Assembly: GCA_023410055.1 (NCBI GenBank) | Contig: JAEYQK010000122.1 | Location: 1-64,000, forward strand | From: Acidobacteriota bacterium | GTDB lineage: Bacteria > Acidobacteriota > Terriglobia > Terriglobales > Acidobacteriaceae | DNA length: 64,000 nucleotides | Direction of reading: 5' to 3' | Part shown: piece by piece, positions 32,596-41,194 of the stretch | How positions within the stretch are numbered: the stretch's first letter is position 1 | How the letters are laid out: each line of letters begins with the position of its first letter | Made by a program: the position numbers and the translations under genes | Notes under the pieces: model-generated | Told to the model about the DNA's origin: nothing | Databases searched by the model: none | Seen by the model: only the letters and a program-made list of their open reading frames with translations

Positions 32596-34565
32596 GCGAA
32601 CCTCATAAAGAAGAGCAGGGCGACAAGCGCCAGAAAAATGTAGAGCAGATAAATCTGTACATTTCCTGTTTGAAGTTTTCGCAGCCGCGTGGACATCGAA
32701 ACGATCGCGTCCACTGCCGGGCGGTACAGCGATTTCTCGAAAGAAGTTGTTCGTCCCGCACGATACGAAATTGCCTTTGGAAAATACGGCTGATCGTCGT
32801 AAAGAATCTCGACCGTTCGCTCGGGCTTGTAGAACTTCGTGAACGCCTTGCGTAGCGGCTTCGAGAATGCCGTCGACGAGTACTGCATTCGGCTATCGAG
32901 TTCGGGCATGCCGCACGCCCATGTCGGTGTCATTCGTTTCGCGCGTTTCAGCAGCGCAATCACTACGAGAAGCCCGACAATTATGGCGCCAACCAGCGGG
33001 AGTATGCGCGTAAACGAAAGCGCGCTCACGGGCAACTCCGAAACGTGCAGCAGCTCTTCGGCAAGCGCCGCTAGGGGCAGCAGCACCAGTCCCGGCAGAA
33101 TGCCGATCACTACGCAAGCTGCCGCAAGAATCGCCATGGCCGCCTGCATCGGTTTCGCCACGTCACTCGCGTACTGTGCTTCCAGACTGCGTGCACGCCC
33201 AAGAAACGCTACGCTGTAGAGCTTCGCAAAACACGTCACGGCGATTCCGCCGATCAGGCCCAGCACACCCGCCATCAGCGGTAGAACCACGGCACCCGTA
33301 CGGCTTGGAAGTTCAGCTCCGGCGAGAAAGCTGCGGAACATCAGCCACTCGCTGACGAAACCGTTTAGGAGCGGCAGCGCGATAGCAGAGCAGCATGCGA
33401 TCAGAAGAATCGTTGCCGTCACCCGCATGCGGTTGAACAATCCACCTAGCTGTTCGAGATCGAGCGTGTGAGTCACATCCGAAATTGCACCTGCGCCCAA
33501 GAACAACGTGCTCTTGAAGAGCGCGTGATTGAGTGCATGGAGCAGCGCGGCCACCAAGGCCATCGTCGCCCAGCTTGCAGCACCACTGGCCATGAACACC
33601 ATCGCCCCGCCCAGACCGAGATAGATGATGCCGATGTTCTCGACACTGCTATAGGCGAGCAGGCGCTTAATATCGTGTTCGGCAAGCGCATAGATGATTC
33701 CCAGCAGTCCCGTCACCGCGCCTGCAAACAGAACCACGTATCCCCACCAACTCGGACCGCCACCAAGCAGGTCGAACGTGAAGCGAGCGAATCCGTAAAC
33801 AGCCGTCTTCAACATCACCGCCGACATCAGCGCGGACACAGGACTCGGTGCAATCGGGTGAGCCTTCGGCAACCACAAGTGAAAAGGAACAAGTCCGGCC
33901 TTCGTCCCGAATCCCACAAAGGACAACAGGAAGATTGCCGTGCGCATTCCCGCAGGCATTCCGGCCGCGGCCGCGCGCACGGCTGCGAAGTCGAGGCCTG
34001 CTGCGTGTGGCAGGAAGAGCAGGAAGCTGGCGATAACCGCCGCTGCTCCCGCGTGCATCATCAACAGATATATAAAAATGTTGTGCCGCCGCTGTTCGGA
34101 GTCTCCATCGACCAGAATCAGTGCCGCCGACAGCAGCGTCATCAATTCCCAACCGAACAAGAACGCAAATGCCGTCGATGCTATGACCACCAGCGTCATC
34201 GACAGCAGGAAAACCGGCATCAAAGCCCAGAGCCAATCGTGTTTCGCTCCGTTGTAGTGCCGTTCGAAATACGCCTTCGAGAAGATCGCAACCGGCACGC
34301 CGACGACGCAGATCAACAGCAGGAAGAATGCGCTCAGTCTGTCCACTGCAATCGCGAATGGAAATGGCGTGAAGCGCGACAGATCAAGTCCGAGCCGATC
34401 GCCTCCCCAGAACGAAACTGCCGCAACAACAGCACCGATGCCAAGTACGGCAGTCAGTGTAATCGACGGCAGCGCAGGAAACTTCTTCGTCTTGCGACAA
34501 AACAGAGTCACTGCTGGAAGAAACAGGAGTAGGAGCAGGAACGTGTTGAATGCTAATTGAATCAT
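32592..34565 (-). CDS. hyfB: Hydrogenase-4 component B-like subunit (NuoL-type)
   Basis: A 657-residue membrane subunit with about 16 helices; the first 480 residues align with NuoL/M antiporter-like proteins (FVGFGTKAGLVPFHLWLPKAHPIAPSPVSALMSAVMLK with buried lysines; LLAYSSVENIG). The C-terminal extension (about 525-657) is typical of HyfB/HycC. It is the first structural gene of the operon and lies 71 bases downstream of the ArsR-type gene on the same strand, so both may be on one transcript. The complex would couple a redox reaction to proton or sodium movement across the inner membrane. Confidence 0.9.
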   Translation of the reverse strand: MIQLAFNTFLLLLLFLPAVTLFCRKTKKFPALPSITLTAVLGIGAVVAAVSFWGGDRLGLDLSRFTPFPFAIAVDRLSAFFLLLICVVGVPVAIFSKAYFERHYNGAKHDWLWALMPVFLLSMTLVVIASTAFAFLFGWELMTLLSAALILVDGDSEQRRHNIFIYLLMMHAGAAAVIASFLLFLPHAAGLDFAAVRAAAAGMPAGMRTAIFLLSFVGFGTKAGLVPFHLWLPKAHPIAPSPVSALMSAVMLKTAVYGFARFTFDLLGGGPSWWGYVVLFAGAVTGLLGIIYALAEHDIKRLLAYSSVENIGIIYLGLGGAMVFMASGAASWATMALVAALLHALNHALFKSTLFLGAGAISDVTHTLDLEQLGGLFNRMRVTATILLIACCSAIALPLLNGFVSEWLMFRSFLAGAELPSRTGAVVLPLMAGVLGLIGGIAVTCFAKLYSVAFLGRARSLEAQYASDVAKPMQAAMAILAAACVVIGILPGLVLLPLAALAEELLHVSELPVSALSFTRILPLVGAIIVGLLVVIALLKRAKRMTPTWACGMPELDSRMQYSSTAFSKPLRKAFTKFYKPERTVEILYDDQPYFPKAISYRAGRTTSFEKSLYRPAVDAIVSMSTRLRKLQTGNVQIYLLYIFLALVALLFFMRFA

Positions 34566-34636
34566 CTGAAATCGCTGGATCGGCGAGTCAACTGGCCGGA
34601 GTGGTACTTGCTGGCCAGACTACGACGAACGAGACC

Positions 34637-34969
34637 TCACTTCTGACCTGCTGGTGACAACTGCTCAAGGAGGTCCCTGATGTTGATGAGTTGATTGTTG
34701 AAAATCTGCCGAGCATCGTCCAGCAAACGCGTGATCGCCGGGTCCGATACGGAATAGAAAACGTTCTGCGCTTCCTTGCGACCGACCACGATGTTGCTCT
34801 TCCGCAATACAGCCAGTTGCTGCGACAGCGTGCTCTGCTCAACTCCCAACCGCGAACCAAGTTCGTTCACACCCAGCTCTCCACCACGCAACGCATCCAG
34901 AATCCTGATCCGCATTGGGTGGGATAGAGCCTTAAAGAACTCAGAGGTAAATTGGGACATTTCTGGCAT
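34637..34969 (-). CDS. ArsR-family regulator without cysteines, upstream of the hyf-like operon
   Basis: A 110-residue winged-helix protein of the ArsR/SmtB family: FFKALSHPMRIRILDALRGGELGVNELGSRLGVEQSTLSQQLAVLRKSNIV-type text covers helices 1-5 and the recognition helix. It has no cysteine at all; the metal-binding ELCVCD motif of ArsR reads ELGVNE here, so metal or thiol sensing through cysteine is excluded. Two starts are possible (ATG 34969, chosen, or 34960). Neither has a Shine-Dalgarno, and the longer upstream frame is unlikely. A palindrome overlaps the start codon. Position suggests control of the membrane complex, but the signal is unknown. Confidence 0.85.
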   Translation of the reverse strand: MPEMSQFTSEFFKALSHPMRIRILDALRGGELGVNELGSRLGVEQSTLSQQLAVLRKSNIVVGRKEAQNVFYSVSDPAITRLLDDARQIFNNQLINIRDLLEQLSPAGQK

Positions 34970-34983
34970 TTGTAGATACAAAT
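34968..34983. promoter_or_regulatory. Candidate ArsR-type operator
   Basis: ATTTGTA-GA-TACAAAT is a perfect 7-bp inverted repeat with a 2-base spacer in an AT-rich block. It overlaps the start of the ArsR-family gene, which suggests autorepression. Confidence 0.6.
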
Positions 34984-35186
34984 ATTTGCATATAACGAAG
35001 AAATCAGCAACAACATTCTTGTCCTTGGCCAGTCGCTTCCTTCCGCCGCTCTTTAGTGTCAAGATCCCGCCAGCTCCAGAGTCTGCGTAAGTTATTGAAT
35101 TATGAGCCACAAACTGATTTCATCCCCTTGGCGGATCAAAGCAATGAATCTGCTACTCTGATACTAGGGTATGAGTTTTCATTAGT

Positions 35187-35432
35187 GAACGGGGCACTCT
35201 GCGCTGATCGTCTCTGTTTCAGCCGCCCAACGGCATCAGTTTTCCTCAGAAACGGGACAGTCTGTGGCTGATGCTCGCTGTGTCAGCCGCGCAGCGGCGC
35301 CAGCTTTCGCCACAAACGGGACAGTCTGTGGCTGATGGTCGCTGTGTCAGCCGCGCAGCGGCGCCAGCTTTCGTCACAAACGGGACAGTCTGCGGCTGAT
35401 GCTCGCTGTGTCAGCCGCGCAGCGGCGCCAGT
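35187..35432. repeat. Tandem repeat, about 64 bp, four units
   Basis: Units start at 35187 (degenerate), 35250, 35314 and 35378, with periods of 63, 64 and 64 bases. Each begins AAACGGGACAGTCTGYGGCT (or a variant) and ends in a GCCGCGCAGCGGC palindrome. The last three units are nearly identical, so the array expanded recently. The first has many changes. The units touch each other with no unique spacers, so it is not a CRISPR. Between the ArsR gene and rpiB (816 bases) there is no gene. Confidence 0.9.
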
Positions 35433-35438
35433 AGCTAG

Positions 35439-35592
35439 CCGGGGGCGTAAGCCCCCGGTCGTGAGTCGCAGATTTTACGAGTCCCTGCGCGCAGGGACGG
35501 CAGAGGTTTGGGTAGGGCACGGCTTCAGCCGTGCCGTAAACGCCGCAGAATCAATGCGCCTTTAGGCGCTGAGGTAAGCCCTTCAGGGCCCA
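35439..35592. repeat. Cluster of five short hairpins
   Basis: Directly after the tandem repeat come five compact palindromes: CCGGGGGC/GCCCCCGG (35439-35458), GTCCCTGC/GCAGGGAC (35481-35498), GGCACGGCT/AGCCGTGCC (35516-35535), GCGCC/GGCGC (35556-35569) and GCCCT/AGGGC (about 35578-35589). None has a T-tract. They look like a mosaic of unrelated REP-like elements. The remaining bases to 35776 hold nothing I recognise. Confidence 0.7.
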
Positions 35593-35776
35593 AATCGACT
35601 TTCGCTGTCAGCGACGCCATTACTCATAAGTAACACTTTGGTCAAAAAGCGCATTCTTCAGCCGACGCATTCAAGTCAGTCAGACCATTCACTAAGTCCT
35701 TTAGATAACCAGTCATACAGAGAACGTAGGGGGAGGGGGTATCCAGACACGAAGGTTGCATAGTAGTAAACAATAC

Positions 35777-36217
35777 TCATTCAACCGCCGCGACCTTCTG
35801 CAATCTCCTCAGGTGACGCTCTGCCTGGCTGAATCGGGCTGCAAGGAAAGTCTCTATCAGCTCCCACGCCAGAAACGGCCCGACCGTTCGTCCGCCCAGG
35901 CAGATGATGTTCATGTGGTCGTCCTCGACACCCTGGTGCGCCGAGAAGCTTTCGCTGATCAGCGCCGCGCGCACTCCGCGTATCTTGTTCGCGCAAACTG
36001 ACGCTCCCACGCCGCTCCCGCAAACCGCGATCCCGCGCTCAACTTCGCTAGCCGCGATCGCGCGCGCCAGCGGCAAAACGAAATCCGGGTAGTCATCGCC
36101 CGACTCCAACTTATGCGCGCCGAAATCGACCACCTCGTGTCCGGCTTGACGAAGTCGTTCGACGATATCCTGCTTCAGAGTAAAGCCGCCGTGATCGGTA
36201 GCGATTCCCACGCGCAT
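35777..36217 (-). CDS. rpiB: Ribose-5-phosphate isomerase B
   Basis: A 146-residue RpiB/LacAB-family enzyme interconverting ribose 5-phosphate and ribulose 5-phosphate. Family residues are visible: D8-H9 (ATDHGGF), the active-site C66 in CGSGVGAS, the anion-hole loop, and H94/H101 (SAHQGVEDDHMN). It follows 6-phosphogluconolactonase by 9 bases, so both belong to one operon feeding the pentose phosphate pathway. The last gene on the transcript. Confidence 0.93.
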   Translation of the reverse strand: MRVGIATDHGGFTLKQDIVERLRQAGHEVVDFGAHKLESGDDYPDFVLPLARAIAASEVERGIAVCGSGVGASVCANKIRGVRAALISESFSAHQGVEDDHMNIICLGGRTVGPFLAWELIETFLAARFSQAERHLRRLQKVAAVE

Positions 36218-36226
36218 CGTGCCCTC

Positions 36227-36925
36227 CTACCGACTCCCAAGCCGACTCGCCGCAATACGATCGGCAATCACCACTGCGCTCTCTCTGTTAATCCGCCCAG
36301 CAGGAATCGAAACATCTCCATCACTCAGCCGCGCCAGCGCTTCCGCCTTGCTACTTTCGATCACCAGCCAGAGAATCCGCCGCACGCGATTGAGCACGGG
36401 ATAGGTCAACGTCATCCGTCGCCGGCCTTCATATACGCCTGTAATCGCGACGTCCTTGTCCGTGACATCCAGCACCGGATCGCCCGGAACCAACGACGCC
36501 GTATGCCCATCCGGACCAATGCCGAGGTGCGCCAAATCGAGCACAGGAGGCTCGCCTGCAAGTGCTCGCAATTTCGCGGAGTACTGTGCAGCACCGGCGT
36601 TCAGATCAGCCGATTCCACCGGCATTGGATGAATCTGGTCCGTCGGCAACGGAACGTGATCGAGCAATGCCCGCTTCAACTGTGTCAGATTGCGCTCGGG
36701 ATCGCCTGCCGGCGCAACCCGCTCATCAACCTGAAACAGATATACGCCAGCCCACGGTACATCTTCCTTAGCAAGCGCCCGGAACATCGCCACCGGCGAA
36801 TGCCCGCCGCTCACTGCCAGCAGGAAGCGTCCACGTTCCGCAACAAGACGCCTCGCATCCTCAGCAATCATCGCTGCCGCGCGCTTACTCGCTGCCTCCG
36901 CGTTCTCGAGTATCTCAATCTTCAC
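36227..36925 (-). CDS. pgl: 6-phosphogluconolactonase
   Basis: A 232-residue DevB/SOL-type lactonase hydrolysing 6-phosphogluconolactone in the oxidative pentose phosphate pathway. Family blocks: LAVSGGHSPVAMFRAL (about 37-52), FQVDERVAP (about 64-72), LGIGPDGHTASLVPGD (about 133-148) with the catalytic-type histidine, and RRMTLTYPVLNRVRRILWLV near the end. It lies 6 bases after the CocE-type hydrolase and 9 before rpiB. Confidence 0.92.
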   Translation of the reverse strand: MKIEILENAEAASKRAAAMIAEDARRLVAERGRFLLAVSGGHSPVAMFRALAKEDVPWAGVYLFQVDERVAPAGDPERNLTQLKRALLDHVPLPTDQIHPMPVESADLNAGAAQYSAKLRALAGEPPVLDLAHLGIGPDGHTASLVPGDPVLDVTDKDVAITGVYEGRRRMTLTYPVLNRVRRILWLVIESSKAEALARLSDGDVSIPAGRINRESAVVIADRIAASRLGSR

Positions 36926-36931
36926 AAGAGC

Positions 36932-38863
36932 CTACTTCGCGGGCACCAACGGCAGATCCACAAAGCTGGCCTCACCTGCCGCGTGATAGATACGCTGCGT
37001 GGCCTTCACGTAATCTCCGGGCTTGGCGAAAAACATATTGGGCACAAACGTCTGCGGATTCCGGTCATACAGCGGGAACCAGCTCGACTGCACCTGTACC
37101 ATGATCCGATGCCCCGGCAGGAACACGTGGTTCACCGTGGGCAGCGTAAATTTGTAGGTCAGCGGGACATTCGGCGTGATCGCCTTCGCAGTCTCGAAGC
37201 TCTCGCGATAGCGTCCACGGAAGATGTCCATCGAGATACTCAACTCGTATCCGCCCATCTCCTTCTGACTCGGATACTCGTCCGGATAAACATCAATCAG
37301 CTTCACAACCCAGTCCGAATCCGTGCCGCTGGTCGATGCGACCAAATTCACCACCGGCGCGCCACTTACGCGCACAGCCTCAGTCAATACCGGCGTCGTG
37401 TACGTCAGCACATCGGGCCTGCCATCGACGAACCGCTGATCATCAACCAGCCATTGCCGCCATGTATCCCGGTCGGGCAACTGTACGGGGCGCTTCTGAT
37501 GAGGTACTGGCTTCGCCGGATCGGAAACATACTCGTCATAAGCCGCCGAAGGTTTCGCCTCTCCCGGTGCGGAAAACGACAGCCCAAAGCCGGCCGTCAG
37601 ATACAACGGCTTCGACTTCGCCGCGCACCCGCTCTCACATGCCACTGGCCAGGATTTGAGGCGGTCCCAGTGGTTCTCGCCCGTGTCGTAGATCAACACC
37701 GGCGGGGTGTCCGCTTTCGGCGCCCCATCTTTCAGATACTGATTGAAGAACGGCAGCAGCACATCACGGCGGAATTGCAGCGAAGTATCGCCATCCCAGT
37801 GCAATGGCCCGAGCGTGCGTCCTTCGTAGTTGACCTGGCTGTGGAACCAAGGCCCCATCACCAGGTAATTCATGTTGTTGGCCGTATCCTTCGGCTCGAC
37901 CGCCAGATACGAATGGATGCCGCCCCACATATCTTCCTGGTCCCACAAGCCCTGCAGCCACATGGTCGGGACCTTCAGCGGTTGCGCCGCCATCACCTTG
38001 TCCAGCGCCTGGTCTTGCCAGAACGCGTCATACGAGGGGTGCTCGCTGATCTTGCGCCACCACGGCAATTGGTCGATACCATTCGCCTTTGCGAAATCTC
38101 CTGCCGATCCCGCGCGCAGGAAATTCGTGTAGTCGTCGTAAGCCTCTCGCGGAATCTCCTTGCCTTCACCTTTCTCAATCATCTGATAAGTGAAGTAATC
38201 GAAGTTCACCTGGCGAAACGCGCCATAGTGAAACCAGTCATCGCCCATCCAGCCGTCCACCATCGGACTCATGGGGGTCGCAACCTTCAGCGCCGGATGC
38301 GGATTCACCAACGCCATCACCACCGTGAATCCCTCGTACGAGCTCCCCAGCATGCCGACCTTGCCGTTCGACTCCGGAACGTTCTTCACCAGCCACTCGA
38401 TGGAATCCCACGCGTCGGTCGAGTGATCCGTGTTCGTATTGTTCAGCAGCCCACGCAACGGACGCGTCATGAGATACTCGCCTTCCGATCCGTACTTGCC
38501 GCGCACGTCCTGATAAACGCGGATGTATCCCGCTTGCACGAACACCTCATCTGCCAGCGACAACTCGGCGACCATGTGTGGAGAATCGTTGCGGCTCGCT
38601 CGACGCGACGCGTTGTAAGGCGTGCGCGTGAAGAGCATCGGCGCATTCTTCGCCCCTTTGGGAACGACGATGACCGTATGCAGCTTTACCCCATCGCGCA
38701 TCGGAATCATCACATCACGCTTCTCGCAGTCATACGACGACTTCGGAAACTCGAACGTCGGCGGTATGTCCGGCGTCTGCAGCGGAGTCTGGGCAACGGC
38801 GGCCGTCGCCGGCGCCACGAGAGCAAGCATCACCACAACGAATCGCGAAACGATAGAACGCAT
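36932..38863 (-). CDS. Secreted CocE/NonD-type hydrolase (peptidase S15 family)
   Basis: A 643-residue protein from the ATG at 38863, which starts a good signal peptide (MRSIVSRFVVVMLALVAPATAAVAQ); an upstream in-frame TTG is less likely. The alpha/beta hydrolase core has the nucleophile in LGSSYEG (S175), an acidic residue in the GLWDQEDMWGG segment, and a C-terminal jelly-roll (DUF4982/PepX_C type, about 480-630). Relatives hydrolyse acyl esters, glutaryl-7-aminocephalosporanic acid or X-Pro peptides, so the substrate is open. It is first in an operon with pgl and rpiB, an unusual pairing with no obvious functional link. Confidence 0.88.
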   Translation of the reverse strand: MRSIVSRFVVVMLALVAPATAAVAQTPLQTPDIPPTFEFPKSSYDCEKRDVMIPMRDGVKLHTVIVVPKGAKNAPMLFTRTPYNASRRASRNDSPHMVAELSLADEVFVQAGYIRVYQDVRGKYGSEGEYLMTRPLRGLLNNTNTDHSTDAWDSIEWLVKNVPESNGKVGMLGSSYEGFTVVMALVNPHPALKVATPMSPMVDGWMGDDWFHYGAFRQVNFDYFTYQMIEKGEGKEIPREAYDDYTNFLRAGSAGDFAKANGIDQLPWWRKISEHPSYDAFWQDQALDKVMAAQPLKVPTMWLQGLWDQEDMWGGIHSYLAVEPKDTANNMNYLVMGPWFHSQVNYEGRTLGPLHWDGDTSLQFRRDVLLPFFNQYLKDGAPKADTPPVLIYDTGENHWDRLKSWPVACESGCAAKSKPLYLTAGFGLSFSAPGEAKPSAAYDEYVSDPAKPVPHQKRPVQLPDRDTWRQWLVDDQRFVDGRPDVLTYTTPVLTEAVRVSGAPVVNLVASTSGTDSDWVVKLIDVYPDEYPSQKEMGGYELSISMDIFRGRYRESFETAKAITPNVPLTYKFTLPTVNHVFLPGHRIMVQVQSSWFPLYDRNPQTFVPNMFFAKPGDYVKATQRIYHAAGEASFVDLPLVPAK

Positions 38864-38949
38864 GTGAAAGCAAATCCTCAACAGGGATGATCACTGGCCA
38901 ATACAGCTGGAATCATTGTATCCGACGAAAATCAGACCTACACCAACGC

Positions 38950-38983
38950 AAAAATGCCCACACCGGAGAAGCTCCGATGTGGG
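38950..38983 (-). terminator. Rho-independent terminator of the paralogue pair
   Basis: On the minus strand CCCACATCGGAG and CTCCGGTGTGGG form a 12-bp stem with one mismatch and a 3-base loop, followed by CATTTTTG. It lies about 58 bases after the stop at 39041. Confidence 0.85.
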
Positions 38984-39004
38984 TCAGGAGGATTGACATC
39001 GCCC

Positions 39005-39042
39005 GGTGCCCCACGTTCGCGCAGCTAACGTGGGGACTTTTC
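39005..39042 (-). repeat. Dispersed palindrome (CCCCACGTT...AACGTGGGG), copy 2
   Basis: Same element as at 12165 and 45584. It ends on the stop codon of the minus-strand gene at 39041 and sits between that gene and its terminator. Confidence 0.85.
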
Positions 39043-41194
39043 ACTTGCTGTTGTAGCTAAACGTCACTTTCGTTTCTTCACCCAGCACCAGCGGCCTGAC
39101 GAAGCGGAACGACGCTCCAGATTTTGGAACTTCCACCGCAACGGGCAGCACGCCCGCTACGCGACGCTGAAGGTTCATCACGTTAGATGAAACGGAGTTC
39201 TGGTACTGGGCCTGGGGAAGATTGCCGTTGCTCTTTTGGGAATCGCGCATGACCTCATTGCGTTCGTTCACGAGGATGGCATTAGCTTCCACCGAAATGG
39301 TTTCGCTCGCCCCACCGACCATGAGTTGGGTATTCAAGTTCAGTGGTTCGCCAACGAAAATGGTCCTGGTTTCGTATGTTTTGAATCCCCTTGCTTCAAC
39401 ACGGACAAGGTACTCCCCTGTCGGGAGGCCTGAGGCAGTCCAGTAACCATTACTGTTGCTTTCTACGTTCCTCACGAAGCCGTTCGCTGTGTCGGTTAGC
39501 CTGATTCGCGCGTCTGCAATAGCGGCCCCAGTTTGATCTACGATAATCCCGCCGATTTGACCGTGGCCAACCGTGATTCGTTCGCTTTCCATGAAAGCGG
39601 CTGGTACAAGACCGGCAGCAATTGCCTCTCCACCGAAATCCTTCACCTTGTACTGCTCGGGCAGAAAGACTTCCCACTGCATCAGCCCGATCGGAATATC
39701 GAGCTTCGGCAGCGTGAGCTCCGATCCGCCCTTCTTGGCGAACGGCGATCCAGAATGCATGAACACAAACGATACCGTGTACGCATTCGTCGGCCTGAAT
39801 CCCGGACGCAGCAGCGGCACGCGACTTCCGTCCGATCCCTGCACCGGCTTTACTTTCTCTCCCGCGACGTCAGCCGAAAGAATGCTCGCGCCCGCTGGAA
39901 GATCGACTTTCAGGAAGGGCTGCGCCTGGTTGCGAACCGTCAGCTTCACTTCCGTCAGCGACTTCCCTTCCGACGTCACCATCGTCGTCACCTGCGCGTT
40001 ATCTGCAATCGCTGCGAGAACGCTGCTGTCCGGAAAACGCACCCAATCCAGCGCGAGCGCCGGAGCTTCAGTCGGCTGCCGATGATAACGGAATGCCGCC
40101 TGCGGAGGATAGTGCACCAGCGCGCGCAGATACGAGTTCGTCTCCTTCACGTCCATGCGCTTCAGGCTGCCGCCCTCGGTGGCCGTGAGTTCCATCGTCC
40201 CCGCACCTTCGACCAGCACCTCGCCCATTTCGCGCTGCGACTGCTTGAACGCAAGGAATGGAACCTGCACCTTCGTCTCGGTGATCGGCTCTTCTAGCGA
40301 GATCAGGAACTGGTGCGCCTTCGCGGTTGGCTCCGTGACCTTGAGCACCAGGACGCCCTTCTGCACGTCTGCCGAGTCCAGCGTGTTGCCCGTTGCTCCC
40401 GTCAGTTCGTAACCCGCCGGGATCTCGAGCGCGAACTCCGCAGGCTCGCCTTGCACCACGCTGACATCGGCCAGCGCGATCAGCCGTAGATCTGTCTCGC
40501 CAACGCTGACCAGCGTTTTGATATTCGAAAGGAACCGCACCTCCCTCGGTGCGACTGGTGCAACGACTTCCCGCGTCGCCCACCACACGGTTGCCGACTG
40601 TGCTGGATGCAGAGTCGCCTCCAGCGTTGTCCGCCCGTTCGCCGAAGACTGGTTCGTGATCAGTCCCTGCTGAATGTTGACGATCGTGTGCTCGCCGGGG
40701 ATCACCAGCGACATCTGCGCGCTCCCTGCGGCAGGCACCGGGATGTTGAACGACGCGCGTTTGTTCTCGATCGACAGCGGCATTCCGCTCTCCAACGTCA
40801 GGCTGAACTCCGCAGGCCCTACCAGGACAGCCACCTGCATTCCATTCTCTTGGAGCAGCGGCACGGGCTTGCCGTCCTGGCGCACATCAAGCACCGTCAT
40901 GCCCGAAGCCAGAGGAACCTTGTTGACGCCTTTTGCGAGGACTTCGCCTTCCACCTGCATCGTTCCCAGCACCGACTCGCCTTCGACGCGCAGCTTCATG
41001 TTCACGCTCTTGATCGCATAGGGCAGCGGAGGCGCTTCGGGCCGCCTCGTCGGCTTCGTCGCCAATTCCACCAGCCGGTTGTACTCGAATAGCGGCAACG
41101 TGACTTTGCCCGACTCCGGCACTGGAGCCTGCTCTTGCTGCGCCAGGCATAAACAGGCCACCAGCAACATTGCGATGATCGCTAGCTTCTTCAT
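39041..41194 (-). CDS. Secreted protein of unknown function with inserted carboxypeptidase-regulatory domain
   Basis: A 717-residue exported protein with a signal peptide (about 1-18). I recognise no enzyme motif. The body (about 25-540) is rich in beta-strands and resembles its upstream neighbour (41191-43083) in layout: both start with an LPxxEYxRLxE-type motif, run through similar strand blocks, and have a late LPxLDxPI motif. Between about 560 and 650 lies a CarboxypepD_reg domain of the kind found at the N-terminus of TonB receptors (GGIIVDQTGAAIADARI ... GYWTASGLPTGEYLVRVEARGF). The neighbour has none. The usual C-terminal block (AGVLPVAVEVPKSGASFRF) follows, so the domain looks inserted. 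Probably an envelope or surface protein; function unknown. Confidence 0.75.
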   Translation of the reverse strand: MKKLAIIAMLLVACLCLAQQEQAPVPESGKVTLPLFEYNRLVELATKPTRRPEAPPLPYAIKSVNMKLRVEGESVLGTMQVEGEVLAKGVNKVPLASGMTVLDVRQDGKPVPLLQENGMQVAVLVGPAEFSLTLESGMPLSIENKRASFNIPVPAAGSAQMSLVIPGEHTIVNIQQGLITNQSSANGRTTLEATLHPAQSATVWWATREVVAPVAPREVRFLSNIKTLVSVGETDLRLIALADVSVVQGEPAEFALEIPAGYELTGATGNTLDSADVQKGVLVLKVTEPTAKAHQFLISLEEPITETKVQVPFLAFKQSQREMGEVLVEGAGTMELTATEGGSLKRMDVKETNSYLRALVHYPPQAAFRYHRQPTEAPALALDWVRFPDSSVLAAIADNAQVTTMVTSEGKSLTEVKLTVRNQAQPFLKVDLPAGASILSADVAGEKVKPVQGSDGSRVPLLRPGFRPTNAYTVSFVFMHSGSPFAKKGGSELTLPKLDIPIGLMQWEVFLPEQYKVKDFGGEAIAAGLVPAAFMESERITVGHGQIGGIIVDQTGAAIADARIRLTDTANGFVRNVESNSNGYWTASGLPTGEYLVRVEARGFKTYETRTIFVGEPLNLNTQLMVGGASETISVEANAILVNERNEVMRDSQKSNGNLPQAQYQNSVSSNVMNLQRRVAGVLPVAVEVPKSGASFRFVRPLVLGEETKVTFSYNSK

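Noticed and set aside
33468..34532. A 354-codon plus-strand frame antisense to hyfB
   Set aside because: Low-complexity arginine/glutamine/histidine translation opposite a clear membrane subunit gene; a shadow frame.
35187..35432. Tandem repeat considered as a CRISPR array
   Set aside because: Units of about 64 bases are contiguous with no unique spacers, and no cas genes are present.
36113..38890. A 925-codon open frame on the plus strand, opposite the CocE, pgl and rpiB genes
   Set aside because: It is antisense to three well-recognised genes, and its translation is rich in arginine, histidine and proline with no family pattern. Codon-position GC bias explains such long shadow frames.
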